This document shows positions 1-8,332 of a DNA stretch of 64,000 bases, one piece after another. The stretch is from contig JADJWZ010000036.1 in assembly GCA_016716125.1 (NCBI GenBank), forward strand, positions 62,001 to 126,000. Reading direction: 5' to 3'. Position numbers and translations under genes: made by a program. Each line of letters opens with the position of its first letter. Position 1 is the stretch's first letter. The stretch is from Ignavibacteria bacterium (GTDB taxonomy: Bacteria > Bacteroidota > Ignavibacteria > Tepidaquicellales > Tepidaquicellaceae). Below the pieces are notes generated by a model, which saw nothing but the letters and a program-made list of their open reading frames with translations, ran no database searches and was not told the origin of the DNA.

Positions 1-1
1 T

Positions 2-739
2 AATTTCGGATATGCTGTTGGATCAAATGGTAAGATTATAAAATCTACCGATTACGGTGATAACTGGATAACGCAGCCAACGGTAACACGTAACGACTTG
101 TTCTCATTAGATTTTACAGGAGAATACAATTTATATGCAGTAGGTCTTGTAGGAACAATACTACATACAATTCCGACAGAACTCAGGCAAATCACAATAG
201 TAAATTTAACATCGTTCATTGAAGGATTCTATAATCCGTCATCGGATTCTCAGATCAGTGATACTATTAAAGTTTATCTGAGAAATGCTGTTTCACCGTA
301 TTTGTTGAAAGATTCAGCATCAGTGATAATGCAGCCGGACGGAAGTTCTAATATGAGTTTTAACGGAATACTTCCGGGTCAATACTATATTGTTGTCAAA
401 CACAGAAACAGCATTGAGACATGGAGCAGATCAGGCGGTGAAAATATTATCACGGGATCAACTTTGAATTATAATATGTCAGATCAAATCACAAAAGCGT
501 TTGGAAATAATATGCAGCAGGTTGATTCAGCACCGGTGAGATTTGCTTTGTTCAGCGGTGATGTAAATCAGGACGGAGTAGTTGACGGTACTGATATGAG
601 TTTGATCGATAACGATTTATTAAATTCCGTCACAGGTTACGTAAATACGGATATAAACGGAGATGAAGTAATTGATATTTCAGATTTTGCCATAGCTGAT
701 AACAATGTGTTCAATATTGTATCAAAGATAATTCCATAA
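2..739 (+). CDS. Secreted YCF48-like repeat protein with dockerin-type C-terminus (5' partial)
   Basis: The frame is open from the left edge of the window, so this is the C-terminal part of a longer protein. The first residues contain two short repeats of the type GYAVGSNGKI / LYAVGLVGTIL with a DYGDNW element, the pattern of YCF48/BNR beta-propeller repeats. After about residue 65 comes the C-terminal cassette seen in five other genes of this window: a beta-sandwich-like part with the HRNSIETWS motif, then two dockerin-like calcium loops (GDVNQDGVVD and DINGDEVIDISD), ending in -KIIP. It is probably exported and surface-associated. The TTG at 98 is only a nominal start because coding clearly continues upstream. 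What the propeller binds cannot be told. Confidence 0.85.
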   Translation, partial: NFGYAVGSNGKIIKSTDYGDNWITQPTVTRNDLFSLDFTGEYNLYAVGLVGTILHTIPTELRQITIVNLTSFIEGFYNPSSDSQISDTIKVYLRNAVSPYLLKDSASVIMQPDGSSNMSFNGILPGQYYIVVKHRNSIETWSRSGGENIITGSTLNYNMSDQITKAFGNNMQQVDSAPVRFALFSGDVNQDGVVDGTDMSLIDNDLLNSVTGYVNTDINGDEVIDISDFAIADNNVFNIVSKIIP

Positions 740-755
740 TATAAATAAGGATTGA

Positions 756-935
756 GTATTTTAAAATCAGAATTTGTATCACTTTTCTGATCTGAGTTTA
801 ACAGATAATGATGCATTTAATTTTGAGACAGACTATTTGAATACTGACGTAAATGGTGATAATATAACTGACGTAACGGATCTAGTGTTAATTGATAATA
901 ATGCAATTAATTTTATAAGAATGCAAAGACCGTAA
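756..935 (+). pseudogene. Dockerin module remnant 1
   Basis: Translation in this frame gives a dockerin-like half: TDNDAFNF, then LNTDVNGDNITDVTDLVLID, then NNAINFIRMQRP and a stop. It matches the second calcium loop and the terminal -P of the neighbouring gene, but it has no start, no upstream domain and only a weak match to the first loop. It lies 17 bp after the stop of the upstream gene. It is best read as a decayed tandem copy of the module, left by duplication or recombination. Confidence 0.6.
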
Positions 936-975
936 AAATATTTTTATATTCTTTTGTTAAAAAGTTAAAGATTAA

Positions 976-1311
976 GATCACAGGTTTACTGGTAATTTAA
1001 ATATAAATTTTTACAAATTTTCTTCACTGGCTTATGGTAATAATCAGATCCTAAAAGGAAGCAAGTATTGTTTTTATTCAGGGGATGTTAATCAGGATAG
1101 TACAATAGATTTAACAGAACTGATCAGCGTTTTTAATGAAAGTAATAATTTATTGACCGGATACGTTCCGCAGTATAGCAATGTGGATATGTTTGTTGAT
1201 TTAACAGATCTGATTATTACCAACGTGCAGTCGTTTATTAAGGTCTTTCTGATTGGTTTTTTTAAAAAAAAATTTAAAGATTTTAGAAATGGATTGGAAA
1301 AGAAGTTTTAG
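976..1311 (+). pseudogene. Dockerin module remnant 2
   Basis: This open stretch has no convincing start. It encodes a diverged copy of the cassette: FTGNLNINF, LAYGNNQ, YSGDVNQDSTIDLTEL, LTGYVP and DLTDLIIT. These correspond to the segments AFGNN, SGDVNQDG, GYV.TD and DISD of intact copies. The second calcium loop has lost its acidic ligands, and the C-terminus runs into an unrelated lysine-rich tail. It is a remnant of the same family in the same orientation as remnant 1 and the intact gene before it. Confidence 0.55.
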
Positions 1312-1419
1312 CCCCAAACTTCTGTAATAATATTATTAATAATGTATTTAAATTTTTGGCAAAATCCGCCCGGACCGTTTGTTCTTACCCACTGTGAATG
1401 TAATGTTCCGGAAATATCT

Positions 1420-1614
1420 CTATGTCGCCTTATCCTTGGTACTTTTCAAAAGTGCTATGCCCGCAAAAAAGAAAATTACACCAAGAATCCCGTAAATAAT
1501 AATTTCTTTTATATTTCTTTCTCCGTAACCTCCATTCATAAAATTGAATGCTGCTAAAATAAGCCCGGCTATACCTAGAAGAGAAAGGATAATTCCGAAA
1601 ATTCTTTTTTCCAT
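1420..1614 (-). CDS. Small two-helix membrane protein
   Basis: This 64-residue protein has two hydrophobic segments (about residues 5-25 and 38-56) separated by a polar loop with NGGYGERN, and a lysine-rich C-terminus. This is the form of many small Bacteroidota inner-membrane proteins of unknown function. It stands alone, with about 365 bp of gene-free DNA upstream. The plus-strand frame overlapping it (1342-1557) has no protein-like features, so this strand was chosen. No function is assigned. Confidence 0.65.
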   Translation of the reverse strand: MEKRIFGIILSLLGIAGLILAAFNFMNGGYGERNIKEIIIYGILGVIFFFAGIALLKSTKDKAT

Positions 1615-1979
1615 GATTTAATTTTTTTTATTTCTTAAAATAATTATTTATATGATGAAATGTTATTCTTTTGATATTATAAATTATTATTTCAACCCAC
1701 AGGTGTCCAAAACATTTTTTATTCTATATTAAAATATCAAATTCAGTTATAATCAACACTTTAATTGTGTCTTTAAAAAACAACCTTCATTATTGTTACC
1801 CCGCAATGCTCTTAGCGGGAATCCAGTCATGTCACCTTCAAAAGCAAAAAATTCTATCTTATTTATTAGATTGTTAAGTAGTTAATATATAATTCATAGT
1901 GAAGTCCCGGTTTTAATTCCAAAACTATAAGATAAGTATACTGCATGTACAAAAGATAATAACTTGATATAATTACGAA
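1615..1979. other. Gene-free AT-rich stretch with one REP-like element
   Basis: No ORF with protein character is seen here. It holds the promoter region of the small membrane protein and, at about 1799-1830, one copy of the palindromic CCCGC/GCGGG repeat described separately. The rest is AT-rich sequence with no recognisable structure. Confidence 0.6.
1799..1830 (-). repeat. REP-like palindrome, degraded copy
   Basis: Read on the minus strand, this gives GGATTCCCGCTAAGAGCATT followed by GCGGGG. It matches the GGATTCCCGCC...GCGGGAAT elements at 41804-41979, but the last bases of the second arm are lost. The stem CCCGC/GCGGG lies at 1800-1819. It shows that the element is dispersed in the genome. 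Confidence 0.6.
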
Positions 1980-2702
1980 TTAAATATCTTTTACGGATAT
2001 TGCCACTTTTTCATATTTTTCCGGTGTCTGAATAATTTGAAAAAGCTTTACGGCGATATCCTCCGGTTCGGCAAGTTGATTCTTCTCATAAAATTCGATA
2101 AACTTGTCTACCATACTGAAATCTTCAGGAGATACGTTTCTTAATTTTGTCTGCATTTCAGTATTCACCACACCCGGACCGACTGAAAAAATGCGGATGG
2201 GATTATTTGGATGTTTTAATTTCTGTTCGACATCAGCTACTTCGCTGATCATTGCAAGTCCTGCCTTTGCGGCGCAGTAGACAGACCAGGATTCTATTGC
2301 TTTGTGAGCTGCTCCGGAACTGATGTTCAGGATCATTCTTTTACAAATATGATCCTGATATTTTTTATAAAAATTATTCATTAACAGACTTGGACTGATC
2401 AAATTCACGTTATACACTTCAACAATATTTACAGAGGACAAATCACCCATACGCTTTACTTCCATTGAAGCTGCAGAGTTATTTATCAGTGTAATGGAAT
2501 CCGCATCATCAAAATCCGGAAATTCAAATTCCTTAACTTTATCCGTATTGCTCAGATCAAGTTCTGTATGTTCGTAATTTATAGTCTTAATACTGTTACT
2601 TCGTGAAATACCGTAAACGAAATTATTGTCATCTTTAAGCAAAAGTTCGGCTAATGCTTTGCCTATTCCCCTGCTTGTACCTGTTATGAAAAAGTAGTTC
2701 AT
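1980..2702 (-). CDS. Short-chain dehydrogenase/reductase (SDR)
   Basis: This is a 240-residue classical SDR. The cofactor-binding TGTSRGIG motif is at residues 7-14, the NNSA strand at about 74-77, catalytic Ser around 128-129, and the YxxxK pair at Tyr142/Lys146 (YCAAK). The N-terminal arginine following SR favours NADP(H). The overall pattern, including a C-terminal PGVVNTEMQ segment, resembles sepiapterin-reductase/YueD-type carbonyl reductases. The substrate cannot be told from sequence. It is probably monocistronic; the neighbouring msrA reads the same way but is separated from it by a terminator-like hairpin. Confidence 0.9.
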   Translation of the reverse strand: MNYFFITGTSRGIGKALAELLLKDDNNFVYGISRSNSIKTINYEHTELDLSNTDKVKEFEFPDFDDADSITLINNSAASMEVKRMGDLSSVNIVEVYNVNLISPSLLMNNFYKKYQDHICKRMILNISSGAAHKAIESWSVYCAAKAGLAMISEVADVEQKLKHPNNPIRIFSVGPGVVNTEMQTKLRNVSPEDFSMVDKFIEFYEKNQLAEPEDIAVKLFQIIQTPEKYEKVAISVKDI

Positions 2703-2750
2703 ATTTTAATTTAAAATTATCGGAATATTTCAAGTTCAATAAATTTCAGG

Positions 2751-2778
2751 TAATAAAAAAGTCCGCAATTGCGGACTT
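2751..2778 (-). terminator. Rho-independent terminator after msrA
   Basis: The perfect palindrome GTCCGCAATTGCGGAC (2761-2776) is followed, on the minus strand, by a run of T residues. It sits about 30 bp downstream of the msrA stop codon. Confidence 0.8.
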
Positions 2779-2804
2779 AGAATTTTTATATATAAAATGA
2801 ACTG

Positions 2805-3488
2805 TTACTTTCCTGTATTTTCTTTTATAAGGTCTTTATACTCTTTATAAAACTTTCTCACCTTCGGAGCAATTACTAATGAACAGTAAGACTTTTCCTT
2901 ATTATTGTTGTAATAGTCCTGATGATAATCTTCAGCCGGATAAAATATATCCAGTTTGGATACTTCAGTAACTATCGGATCATCCCATAATTTATTTTCA
3001 TTAATTTTCTTTATAACTTCTTCTGATACTTTCTTTTGATTTTTAGAATCATAAAAGATTGCAGATCTGTACTGAGTTCCCACGTCAGCTCCCTGCCTGT
3101 TCAAAGTGGTAGGGTCATGAATATGAAAAAATATTTCAAGAAGTTTATCAAATCCTATTATATCCGGATCAAATGAGATCTGTATTACTTCGGCATGACC
3201 GGTCTTTCCCGAACACACTTCCTCATAAGTTGGATTTTTTGTACTTCCGCCTGAATATCCGGATATTACTGATTCGACTCCTTTCAAATCCCTGAAGATT
3301 GTTTCTATACACCAGAAACATCCGCCTGCTAAAGTTGCCTGCTCCAATTTGTCTGCCGCTCCTTTCTTATAATTAATTTGTTTAACTGAGTTTATGTTTG
3401 ATGTGTTTTCTTTTTCAGAGCTGCTTAGGAAGTTGTATCCTAATACAGCAATGAAAATTAAAGCTATTATTAAAGCTGATTTTTTCAT
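2805..3488 (-). CDS. msrA: Peptide methionine-S-sulfoxide reductase MsrA, exported
   Basis: This is a 227-residue MsrA that reduces the S-epimer of methionine sulfoxide in proteins. The signature GGCFWC is at residues 55-60 with catalytic Cys57. The conserved GYSGG, FDP, HDPTTLNRQGADVGTQYRS and AEDYHQDY elements follow. A further Cys in KSYCSLV near the C-terminus could resolve the sulfenic acid. Residues 1-22 form a hydrophobic signal or anchor segment (ALIIALIFIAVLGYNF), so the enzyme likely acts in the periplasm. A striking four-fold TGTATACA array lies 88-165 bp upstream and may control it. An unlinked msrB is at 17128. Confidence 0.95.
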   Translation of the reverse strand: MKKSALIIALIFIAVLGYNFLSSSEKENTSNINSVKQINYKKGAADKLEQATLAGGCFWCIETIFRDLKGVESVISGYSGGSTKNPTYEEVCSGKTGHAEVIQISFDPDIIGFDKLLEIFFHIHDPTTLNRQGADVGTQYRSAIFYDSKNQKKVSEEVIKKINENKLWDDPIVTEVSKLDIFYPAEDYHQDYYNNNKEKSYCSLVIAPKVRKFYKEYKDLIKENTGK

Positions 3489-3574
3489 TGTAACTTCTGT
3501 TTATTTTTTGAAATCCGGTAAGCAATTTATTTAACTTAATTAAATCAGTAGAAGTTCAATCAAAGTTTAAAGCT

Positions 3575-3666
3575 TTGTATACAATAATTTATTCGCATTG
3601 TATACAACATTTTACCGGCAATGTATACAGTTAAACCGCATTTTTGTATACAAAATTATTCAGATA
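3575..3666. promoter_or_regulatory. Four TGTATACA palindromes on a 23-bp period
   Basis: The perfect 8-bp palindrome TGTATACA occurs at 3576-3583, 3599-3606, 3622-3629 and 3645-3652, so each start is exactly 23 bp from the last. Three of the four are extended to TTGTATACAA. The 13-15 bp between cores are diverged. A conserved core on fixed phase with drifting spacers is what cooperative DNA-binding sites (operators or iterons) look like. The array lies upstream of msrA, in the gap before the small ORF at 3809. The binding protein is unknown. Confidence 0.6.
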
Positions 3667-3756
3667 ATAAAAGTGGTTTCATCTCATTGAAATAATTAAA
3701 TCTGCTGAATTAAATGCTATTATTTGCAATTTTTGCATTTTTCATTAGTTAATAAA

Positions 3757-3791
3757 AAAACCTCTGTACGAATAAAACCGCACAGAGGTAA
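3757..3791 (-). terminator. Terminator hairpin
   Basis: ACCTCTGT (from about 3769) pairs with ACAGAGGT (to about 3789) around a 14-nt loop. On the minus strand it is followed by seven T residues. It would end transcripts from the 4860-3910 operon. Confidence 0.65.
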
Positions 3792-3808
3792 TTAAAGGAA
3801 GAACAAAT

Positions 3809-3853
3809 ATGAAAGAACGTATCGGCTGGCGCCGATGGTTACAAACTAAATAA
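3809..3853 (+). CDS. Candidate 14-residue peptide MKERIGWRRWLQTK
   Basis: A tiny ORF starts at an ATG preceded by a good purine-rich ribosome-binding sequence (AAAGGAAG, about 9 nt upstream) and ends in TAA. The peptide is cationic and carries two tryptophans. A stem ATCGGC/GCCGAT lies inside it. Directly after the stop, AAATATATT/AATATATTT followed by T runs (about 3852-3885) looks like a plus-strand terminator. It could be a leader peptide, a small regulatory or antimicrobial-like peptide, or chance. No downstream plus-strand gene follows for 1.1 kb, which argues against a classical attenuator. Confidence 0.25.
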   Translation: MKERIGWRRWLQTK

Positions 3854-3909
3854 AATATATTAATAATCCAATATATTTTTTTATATTTTTTATCAGATTA
3901 GATTTTGTT

Positions 3910-4479
3910 TTATTTTACAACACGCTTATTCGCCTCAGTCAGGAGTTCTTTGAGTTTATTGTTAATCTGCTTTTTTTCAGTAAGAACAATCATGTGAGAA
4001 ATTCTCGGCATTGCTCCGAGCGAAACCGCCTTCAGTAATGTGTCATCAAACTTTTTATCTCCGAGATCCATACCGACTCTAATCTCTTTGCTTTTTATAG
4101 CTGCCACTGCAAATTCCCTGCCTTCACGGAAAGAGATGTATGTCTTTGTCGGAACAATCTCTACATTTTTAAAAATCGACTTAATGTGTTTTTCAAGTTC
4201 ATCATATAAAGAAACCAGATTATCCTTTCCCTTAAACAACGAATCTTTCAGATCTCCGGAATCAGCATATACAGGTTTACCGTCATTAAGAAATATACCG
4301 GCAATGAAAGTTGCGTTCATATGATTAATGCCGTATTCTTTTTTAAGCCGCCCGACAATCTCTTTCATTTTTGTAAAAGAACCGGCTTTCAGGATTTTCA
4401 TCCATTCAGCAAGATCTTTTCCTGTCTTTTCTTTTACAGCAACTAAAAATTCCTGTTCGTAATCTTTTGAAGTTTTCAT
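3910..4479 (-). CDS. DUF4287/DUF5655 domain protein
   Basis: This 189-residue cytoplasmic protein has two domains. Residues about 1-60 match DUF4287 (a Y/F-x-KTGK-x4-W pattern: EKTGKDLAEWMKIL, then a helix and YGINHMNATFIAG). Residues about 75-185 match DUF5655 (LYDELEKHIKSI, PTKTYISFREGREFAVA, RISHMIVLT). The combination is common in Bacteroidota, usually in stress-type or single-gene loci, and its biochemical role is not known. It follows the VOC protein with only 9 bp between them and probably shares its transcript. Confidence 0.8.
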   Translation of the reverse strand: MKTSKDYEQEFLVAVKEKTGKDLAEWMKILKAGSFTKMKEIVGRLKKEYGINHMNATFIAGIFLNDGKPVYADSGDLKDSLFKGKDNLVSLYDELEKHIKSIFKNVEIVPTKTYISFREGREFAVAAIKSKEIRVGMDLGDKKFDDTLLKAVSLGAMPRISHMIVLTEKKQINNKLKELLTEANKRVVK

Positions 4480-4488
4480 ATATAATTT

Positions 4489-4860
4489 TTAATTAGGTGA
4501 ATGAAGCGCGAGTTTATTTCCTTCGGAATCAGTGAATATCGCCATGTATCCAATCTCCGGAGTAATTTGAGTTTTAGGAGTGATGATTTTCCCGCCTGAA
4601 GATTCCACTAAGTCCAGAATATTCTTAAGATCATCTCCGCCGTTTAAATACAATATCGGTCCGTCTGTAGTCGGTTTAGTCTTACTGCTAACGAATATAT
4701 GTCCTCCCACTCCGCTTTGATCTTCAATAGGAAAGAAAGCCATGTCGGTTCCTTCCATGTTAGTTACCTTCATTTCAAATCCGAAAATTGTGTTAAAAAA
4801 TTTTACCGCTCTGTTGATGTCAGTTGCCGGTATTGCAAACCAGTTGATTGCGTTTTTCAT
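4489..4860 (-). CDS. VOC-family (glyoxalase-fold) protein
   Basis: This 123-residue protein has the paired beta-alpha-beta-beta-beta units of the vicinal oxygen chelate fold: INWFAIPATDINRAVKFFNTIFGFEM at the N-terminus and GYMAIFTDSEGNKLALHSP at the C-terminus. Proteins of this type are related to PhnB and glyoxalase/bleomycin-resistance proteins, but the metal-binding set is not complete enough to claim glyoxalase I activity. It is the first gene of a two-gene operon with the DUF4287/DUF5655 protein. Confidence 0.85.
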   Translation of the reverse strand: MKNAINWFAIPATDINRAVKFFNTIFGFEMKVTNMEGTDMAFFPIEDQSGVGGHIFVSSKTKPTTDGPILYLNGGDDLKNILDLVESSGGKIITPKTQITPEIGYMAIFTDSEGNKLALHSPN

Positions 4861-4962
4861 GATTTTTATTTTGTTTAATTTAAAATAATCTATTACAAAA
4901 TTAAGTCTATTTTTTAAAATCTGTTTATTTATTATTGCTAATTTTCAAATCATAATTTTTAA

Positions 4963-6531
4963 ATGAAAACTCTTTTAATAAATGCAAAAGTCAGAATCTC
5001 AAGAAATAATTTTTCTTATTCAGTCGGCTTTGATTCCGCAACAGGCAAGATAATTTTTACCGGAAATAAACAGGAAGCAGATAAGATCAAACTTTCCTTT
5101 GATGAGATCATTGACTGTTCAGAAAAACTAATAATGCCTTCCTTTTACGAAGGGCATTGCCATTTTGCAGAAGGCGCTTATGTGAATTCACTTATAAATC
5201 TCAGGCAGGCAGCCACGAAAAATGATTTCATAAATTCAATAAGAGAATACAGTAAATTACACGGCGTTAGTTTTATAGCAGGAGGCTTTTTTGCTGAATC
5301 AAATTTCAAAGAAGATATAGATCTTAATACGGAATTTCTGGATTCCATCTGCAATAACATTCCTGTTGTAATTTCACGATTTGATTCACATGCAGCTATT
5401 GCAAATTCAAAAGCGATCGAGCTCTCAGGATTAATGTCAAAAGAATCAGAATTTACATCTGATGAGATAATAAAATCTGACGGAAAGTTTACCGGTGAAC
5501 TTAAGGAAAGAGCAAGGGAATTTGTACTTGGTTCGCTTCCCAGACCTGATCTTCAGAGAAGACTAAAAGTTGCAAAAGATCTTATGGAAAGATTTAATTC
5601 TTACGGAATTACTTCAATCTCTGATATAACTTTGGTTTCCGATCTTGAGATATTTAAAGAGTTCCTTAATTCTGATAATCTGACTCTTGATGTGGATGCG
5701 AGATTAAATATTTCAGAGTTTGAAAATATTGAAAAGTATAAAAAGGAATTTGAAGGTTTTGAAAACCGGATAAAGTTTAAATCATTCAAAGCGTTTTATG
5801 ACGGATCGCTTTCGAGCAAAACAGCTTATATGCATTTAGATTATAAAGGTGTTTCACATAACGGAATAAAAACTGATATAGTGTTAGACGGAGAATTTCA
5901 CAGAGCGTGCACTGAAATTGATAAAAACGGATATCAGCTTTCCGTCCATGCAATTGGCGACAAAGCTGTTACAGAGCTTTTAGATTTCAATGAATATTTA
6001 ATCCGGACAAACGGAACCAAGGACAGAAGATTCAGGATCGAGCATGCTCAGCATATATCTGAAATTGATTTTGACAGATTCAGAGATCTGAAAGTAATTG
6101 CATCTGTTCAGCCGTCGCATCTTTTCAGCGATGCAAGGACTGCCGATTTGATACTTGATGATCCTTCACTTGAACATAACTACGACCTTCTCTTTAATAA
6201 CGGAAGTACAGTATGTTTCGGAACGGATTTTCCGATAGTAAGCGAGAATCCTTTTGAAACAATTTATTTTGCAATGACACGGAAAGCTGAAGGATTTGAA
6301 AACGGATTTTACAGAGAGAAATGTATTTCACTGGATGACTGCATTGACGCTTATACAATTAACAACGCATTTGCAGCTTATTCCGAAGATATTAAAGGCA
6401 CGCTTGAACCGGGTAAGGATGCAGATCTGATAATATTAAATAATAATTTATATGATACAAACCCTGACGACATCAGAAACTGCAGGGTTCAGACGACTTA
6501 TTTCAAAGGAGAAAAAATTTATTCCTGTTAA
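4963..6531 (+). CDS. YtcJ-like metal-dependent amidohydrolase
   Basis: This 522-residue protein of the amidohydrolase_3 (YtcJ) family hydrolyses C-N bonds of an unknown small substrate. The metal ligands are in place: HxH in YEGHCHFAEG (about residues 64-66), the lysine region KAFYDGSLSSKTA, His in VHAIGDKAV, His in RIEHAQHI and Asp in CFGTDFP. The C-terminal beta-sandwich carries the usual GTLEPGKDADLIIL strand. There is no signal peptide, so it is cytoplasmic. It diverges from the DUF4287 operon and ends about 30 bp before the convergent subtilase. Confidence 0.88.
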   Translation: MKTLLINAKVRISRNNFSYSVGFDSATGKIIFTGNKQEADKIKLSFDEIIDCSEKLIMPSFYEGHCHFAEGAYVNSLINLRQAATKNDFINSIREYSKLHGVSFIAGGFFAESNFKEDIDLNTEFLDSICNNIPVVISRFDSHAAIANSKAIELSGLMSKESEFTSDEIIKSDGKFTGELKERAREFVLGSLPRPDLQRRLKVAKDLMERFNSYGITSISDITLVSDLEIFKEFLNSDNLTLDVDARLNISEFENIEKYKKEFEGFENRIKFKSFKAFYDGSLSSKTAYMHLDYKGVSHNGIKTDIVLDGEFHRACTEIDKNGYQLSVHAIGDKAVTELLDFNEYLIRTNGTKDRRFRIEHAQHISEIDFDRFRDLKVIASVQPSHLFSDARTADLILDDPSLEHNYDLLFNNGSTVCFGTDFPIVSENPFETIYFAMTRKAEGFENGFYREKCISLDDCIDAYTINNAFAAYSEDIKGTLEPGKDADLIILNNNLYDTNPDDIRNCRVQTTYFKGEKIYSC

Positions 6532-6560
6532 TAAAATTTGAAAGGAAATTGTATCTTTAA

Positions 6561-8234
6561 TTAATTCAAAAAATTAACCAGCTCACCTGCTTTTTTAAAT
6601 GCATTGATCATATCTATTACACCGCCTGATTTGGAAAGCTTTGAGAAAAGCTCTTTTGATTTTACTCCGTTCACTTTAACCGATAGTCCGTCATATTTTC
6701 TGACTGAAGACAGAATTGCTTCTTTCATCTGAGAAGCGGTAATGCCCGGGTAGTAGGATTTCAGAACTGCTGCTATTCCTGCGACTGACGGAGCTGCCAT
6801 GCTTGTACCATCTATCATTTTATATTTACCTCCGGGAATAGTGGAATTTATCTGTACTCCCGGTGCAAAGACGTCTATTACCTGATCAGAATAATTACTG
6901 AACGGAGCGAGCAAATCGAACTTTGCATTCTTATTTTCAGGATCTTTTTCCTTACTCCATTTTTTCATCCATGAATTAGCGCCTACAACGATCATATTAT
7001 TAAAATATTTTTTCTCGCCGTTTTCTAAGATATATTTTCTCGGATAATTTACCGTCTCTTTGATGTCCTCGCCTTCATTCCCGGCGGAAATCACAAACAG
7101 GACGCCTTTTTCCTCAGCGTATTTTATTGCATCCACTACGTATTCGGGATCAGGAGAATAGTATTTTCCGGCTGACATATTTATAATACTTGCTCCGTTA
7201 TCAACTGCATATCTGATCGCATTTCCAATATCCTTATCTCTTTCATCACCTTCATTCGGAACGGCTTTAAGAAACATTATTTTGGCATAAGGAGCGTGAC
7301 CGGTTTTTTTCGAAGCGATTATTCCTGATGTATGTGTACCGTGTTCTTCCGAATTTTCAGAGACATTGTTATTTCCGTAATTCGTTTCATCAAGTTTTAG
7401 AGGATCGTCTCCTATCAGTTCATGCACATCAACAGAATCAAATAAAACATTATTCTTAATTTCATATTCATCAGTTATTTTGACAAGATCTTCTTTTTCC
7501 ATTCCGAACAGAAGATATACACCTAAAATAATAGATGCCGCGTCACTTATTTTACCTTCAGGCAGATTCATTGACATTCCCTGCAGCTTTTTCGGATCGG
7601 TAGTAATATTATTTTTTCTCAGAAGATCTTCGGCTGCTTCGACATCGGAAAGTGTTTCCGAAAGACCTTTATATGTCGCAGATACTTCATCCATTTTATC
7701 TTCATATTCTTCAGTAACTTTTTTAAAATATGGGTCGGATTTCGGAGTGTTTAGTTTTTTTAATCTGAAATATTCCCTTGTAAATTCATACGGAAGATAT
7801 TTTGCATTACCTAAGAAATTCCAGCCGTTAAAATCATCTACATATCCGTTATTATCATCATCGATTCCTAATGTCCCGTTTACTTCAGCCATATTCTGCC
7901 ATACATTATCTTTCAGATCAGGATGATCAATATCAAATCCGGAGTCTATTACTGCAACGATCACTTCACTGCTTACCGGTTCGGGAGAAAGTGTTTTAAT
8001 ATATTCGTAAAATGCTAATGTCCTTGTTCCTTCATAACCGTCTTTTTCGGGATCCAAACGGGTCCAGTCTGGAAGTTCTTTTTCGGGACTGCTGAATTTA
8101 TATTGTATTTCGTTTGAGTGGTCATCTGATTTAAACGGGTAATTTCCGGGTGAGTCAAAGCTCAGTAACGGTGCTAAAAATAATAATACAGTAACAGAAA
8201 ATATATATTTCCTTACTTGACCTTTTAATTTCAT
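6561..8234 (-). CDS. S8 family serine protease (subtilase) with large insertion
   Basis: This 557-residue exported subtilisin-like protease has a hydrophobic signal segment (residues 10-25). The catalytic triad is Asp97 (VIAVIDSGFDIDHPD), His298 (EEHGTHTSG) and Ser478 (GTSMAAPS); Asn386 (SAGNEG) forms the oxyanion hole. About 200 residues lie between Asp and His, much longer than in subtilisin. That insert includes a DDNNGYVDDFNGWNF stretch typical of Bacteroidota S8 proteases. Unlike the other subtilase at 42049 it has no dockerin-type tail, so it is probably periplasmic or lipid-free secreted. It starts back-to-back with the polyprenyl synthase gene. Confidence 0.93.
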   Translation of the reverse strand: MKLKGQVRKYIFSVTVLLFLAPLLSFDSPGNYPFKSDDHSNEIQYKFSSPEKELPDWTRLDPEKDGYEGTRTLAFYEYIKTLSPEPVSSEVIVAVIDSGFDIDHPDLKDNVWQNMAEVNGTLGIDDDNNGYVDDFNGWNFLGNAKYLPYEFTREYFRLKKLNTPKSDPYFKKVTEEYEDKMDEVSATYKGLSETLSDVEAAEDLLRKNNITTDPKKLQGMSMNLPEGKISDAASIILGVYLLFGMEKEDLVKITDEYEIKNNVLFDSVDVHELIGDDPLKLDETNYGNNNVSENSEEHGTHTSGIIASKKTGHAPYAKIMFLKAVPNEGDERDKDIGNAIRYAVDNGASIINMSAGKYYSPDPEYVVDAIKYAEEKGVLFVISAGNEGEDIKETVNYPRKYILENGEKKYFNNMIVVGANSWMKKWSKEKDPENKNAKFDLLAPFSNYSDQVIDVFAPGVQINSTIPGGKYKMIDGTSMAAPSVAGIAAVLKSYYPGITASQMKEAILSSVRKYDGLSVKVNGVKSKELFSKLSKSGGVIDMINAFKKAGELVNFLN

Positions 8235-8332
8235 ATAACTAATCTCTTTAAATTTATATATTGAAGTCTAATTTATGTAATAAGGCTAACACTTGGAAGT
8301 CTCAAAAAATTACAATCAATCCAATTTTTTCT

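Noticed and set aside
1342..1557. Plus-strand ORF of 71 residues
   Set aside because: It overlaps the more convincing two-helix membrane protein on the other strand and has no domain, ribosome-binding site or family character.
3575..3666. CRISPR array
   Set aside because: The conserved part is only 8-10 bp, the spacing DNA is 13-15 bp and no cas gene is near; this fits binding sites, not CRISPR repeats.
3809..3853. trp-operon leader peptide
   Set aside because: It has two Trp codons, but no tryptophan gene and no plus-strand gene follows for more than 1 kb.
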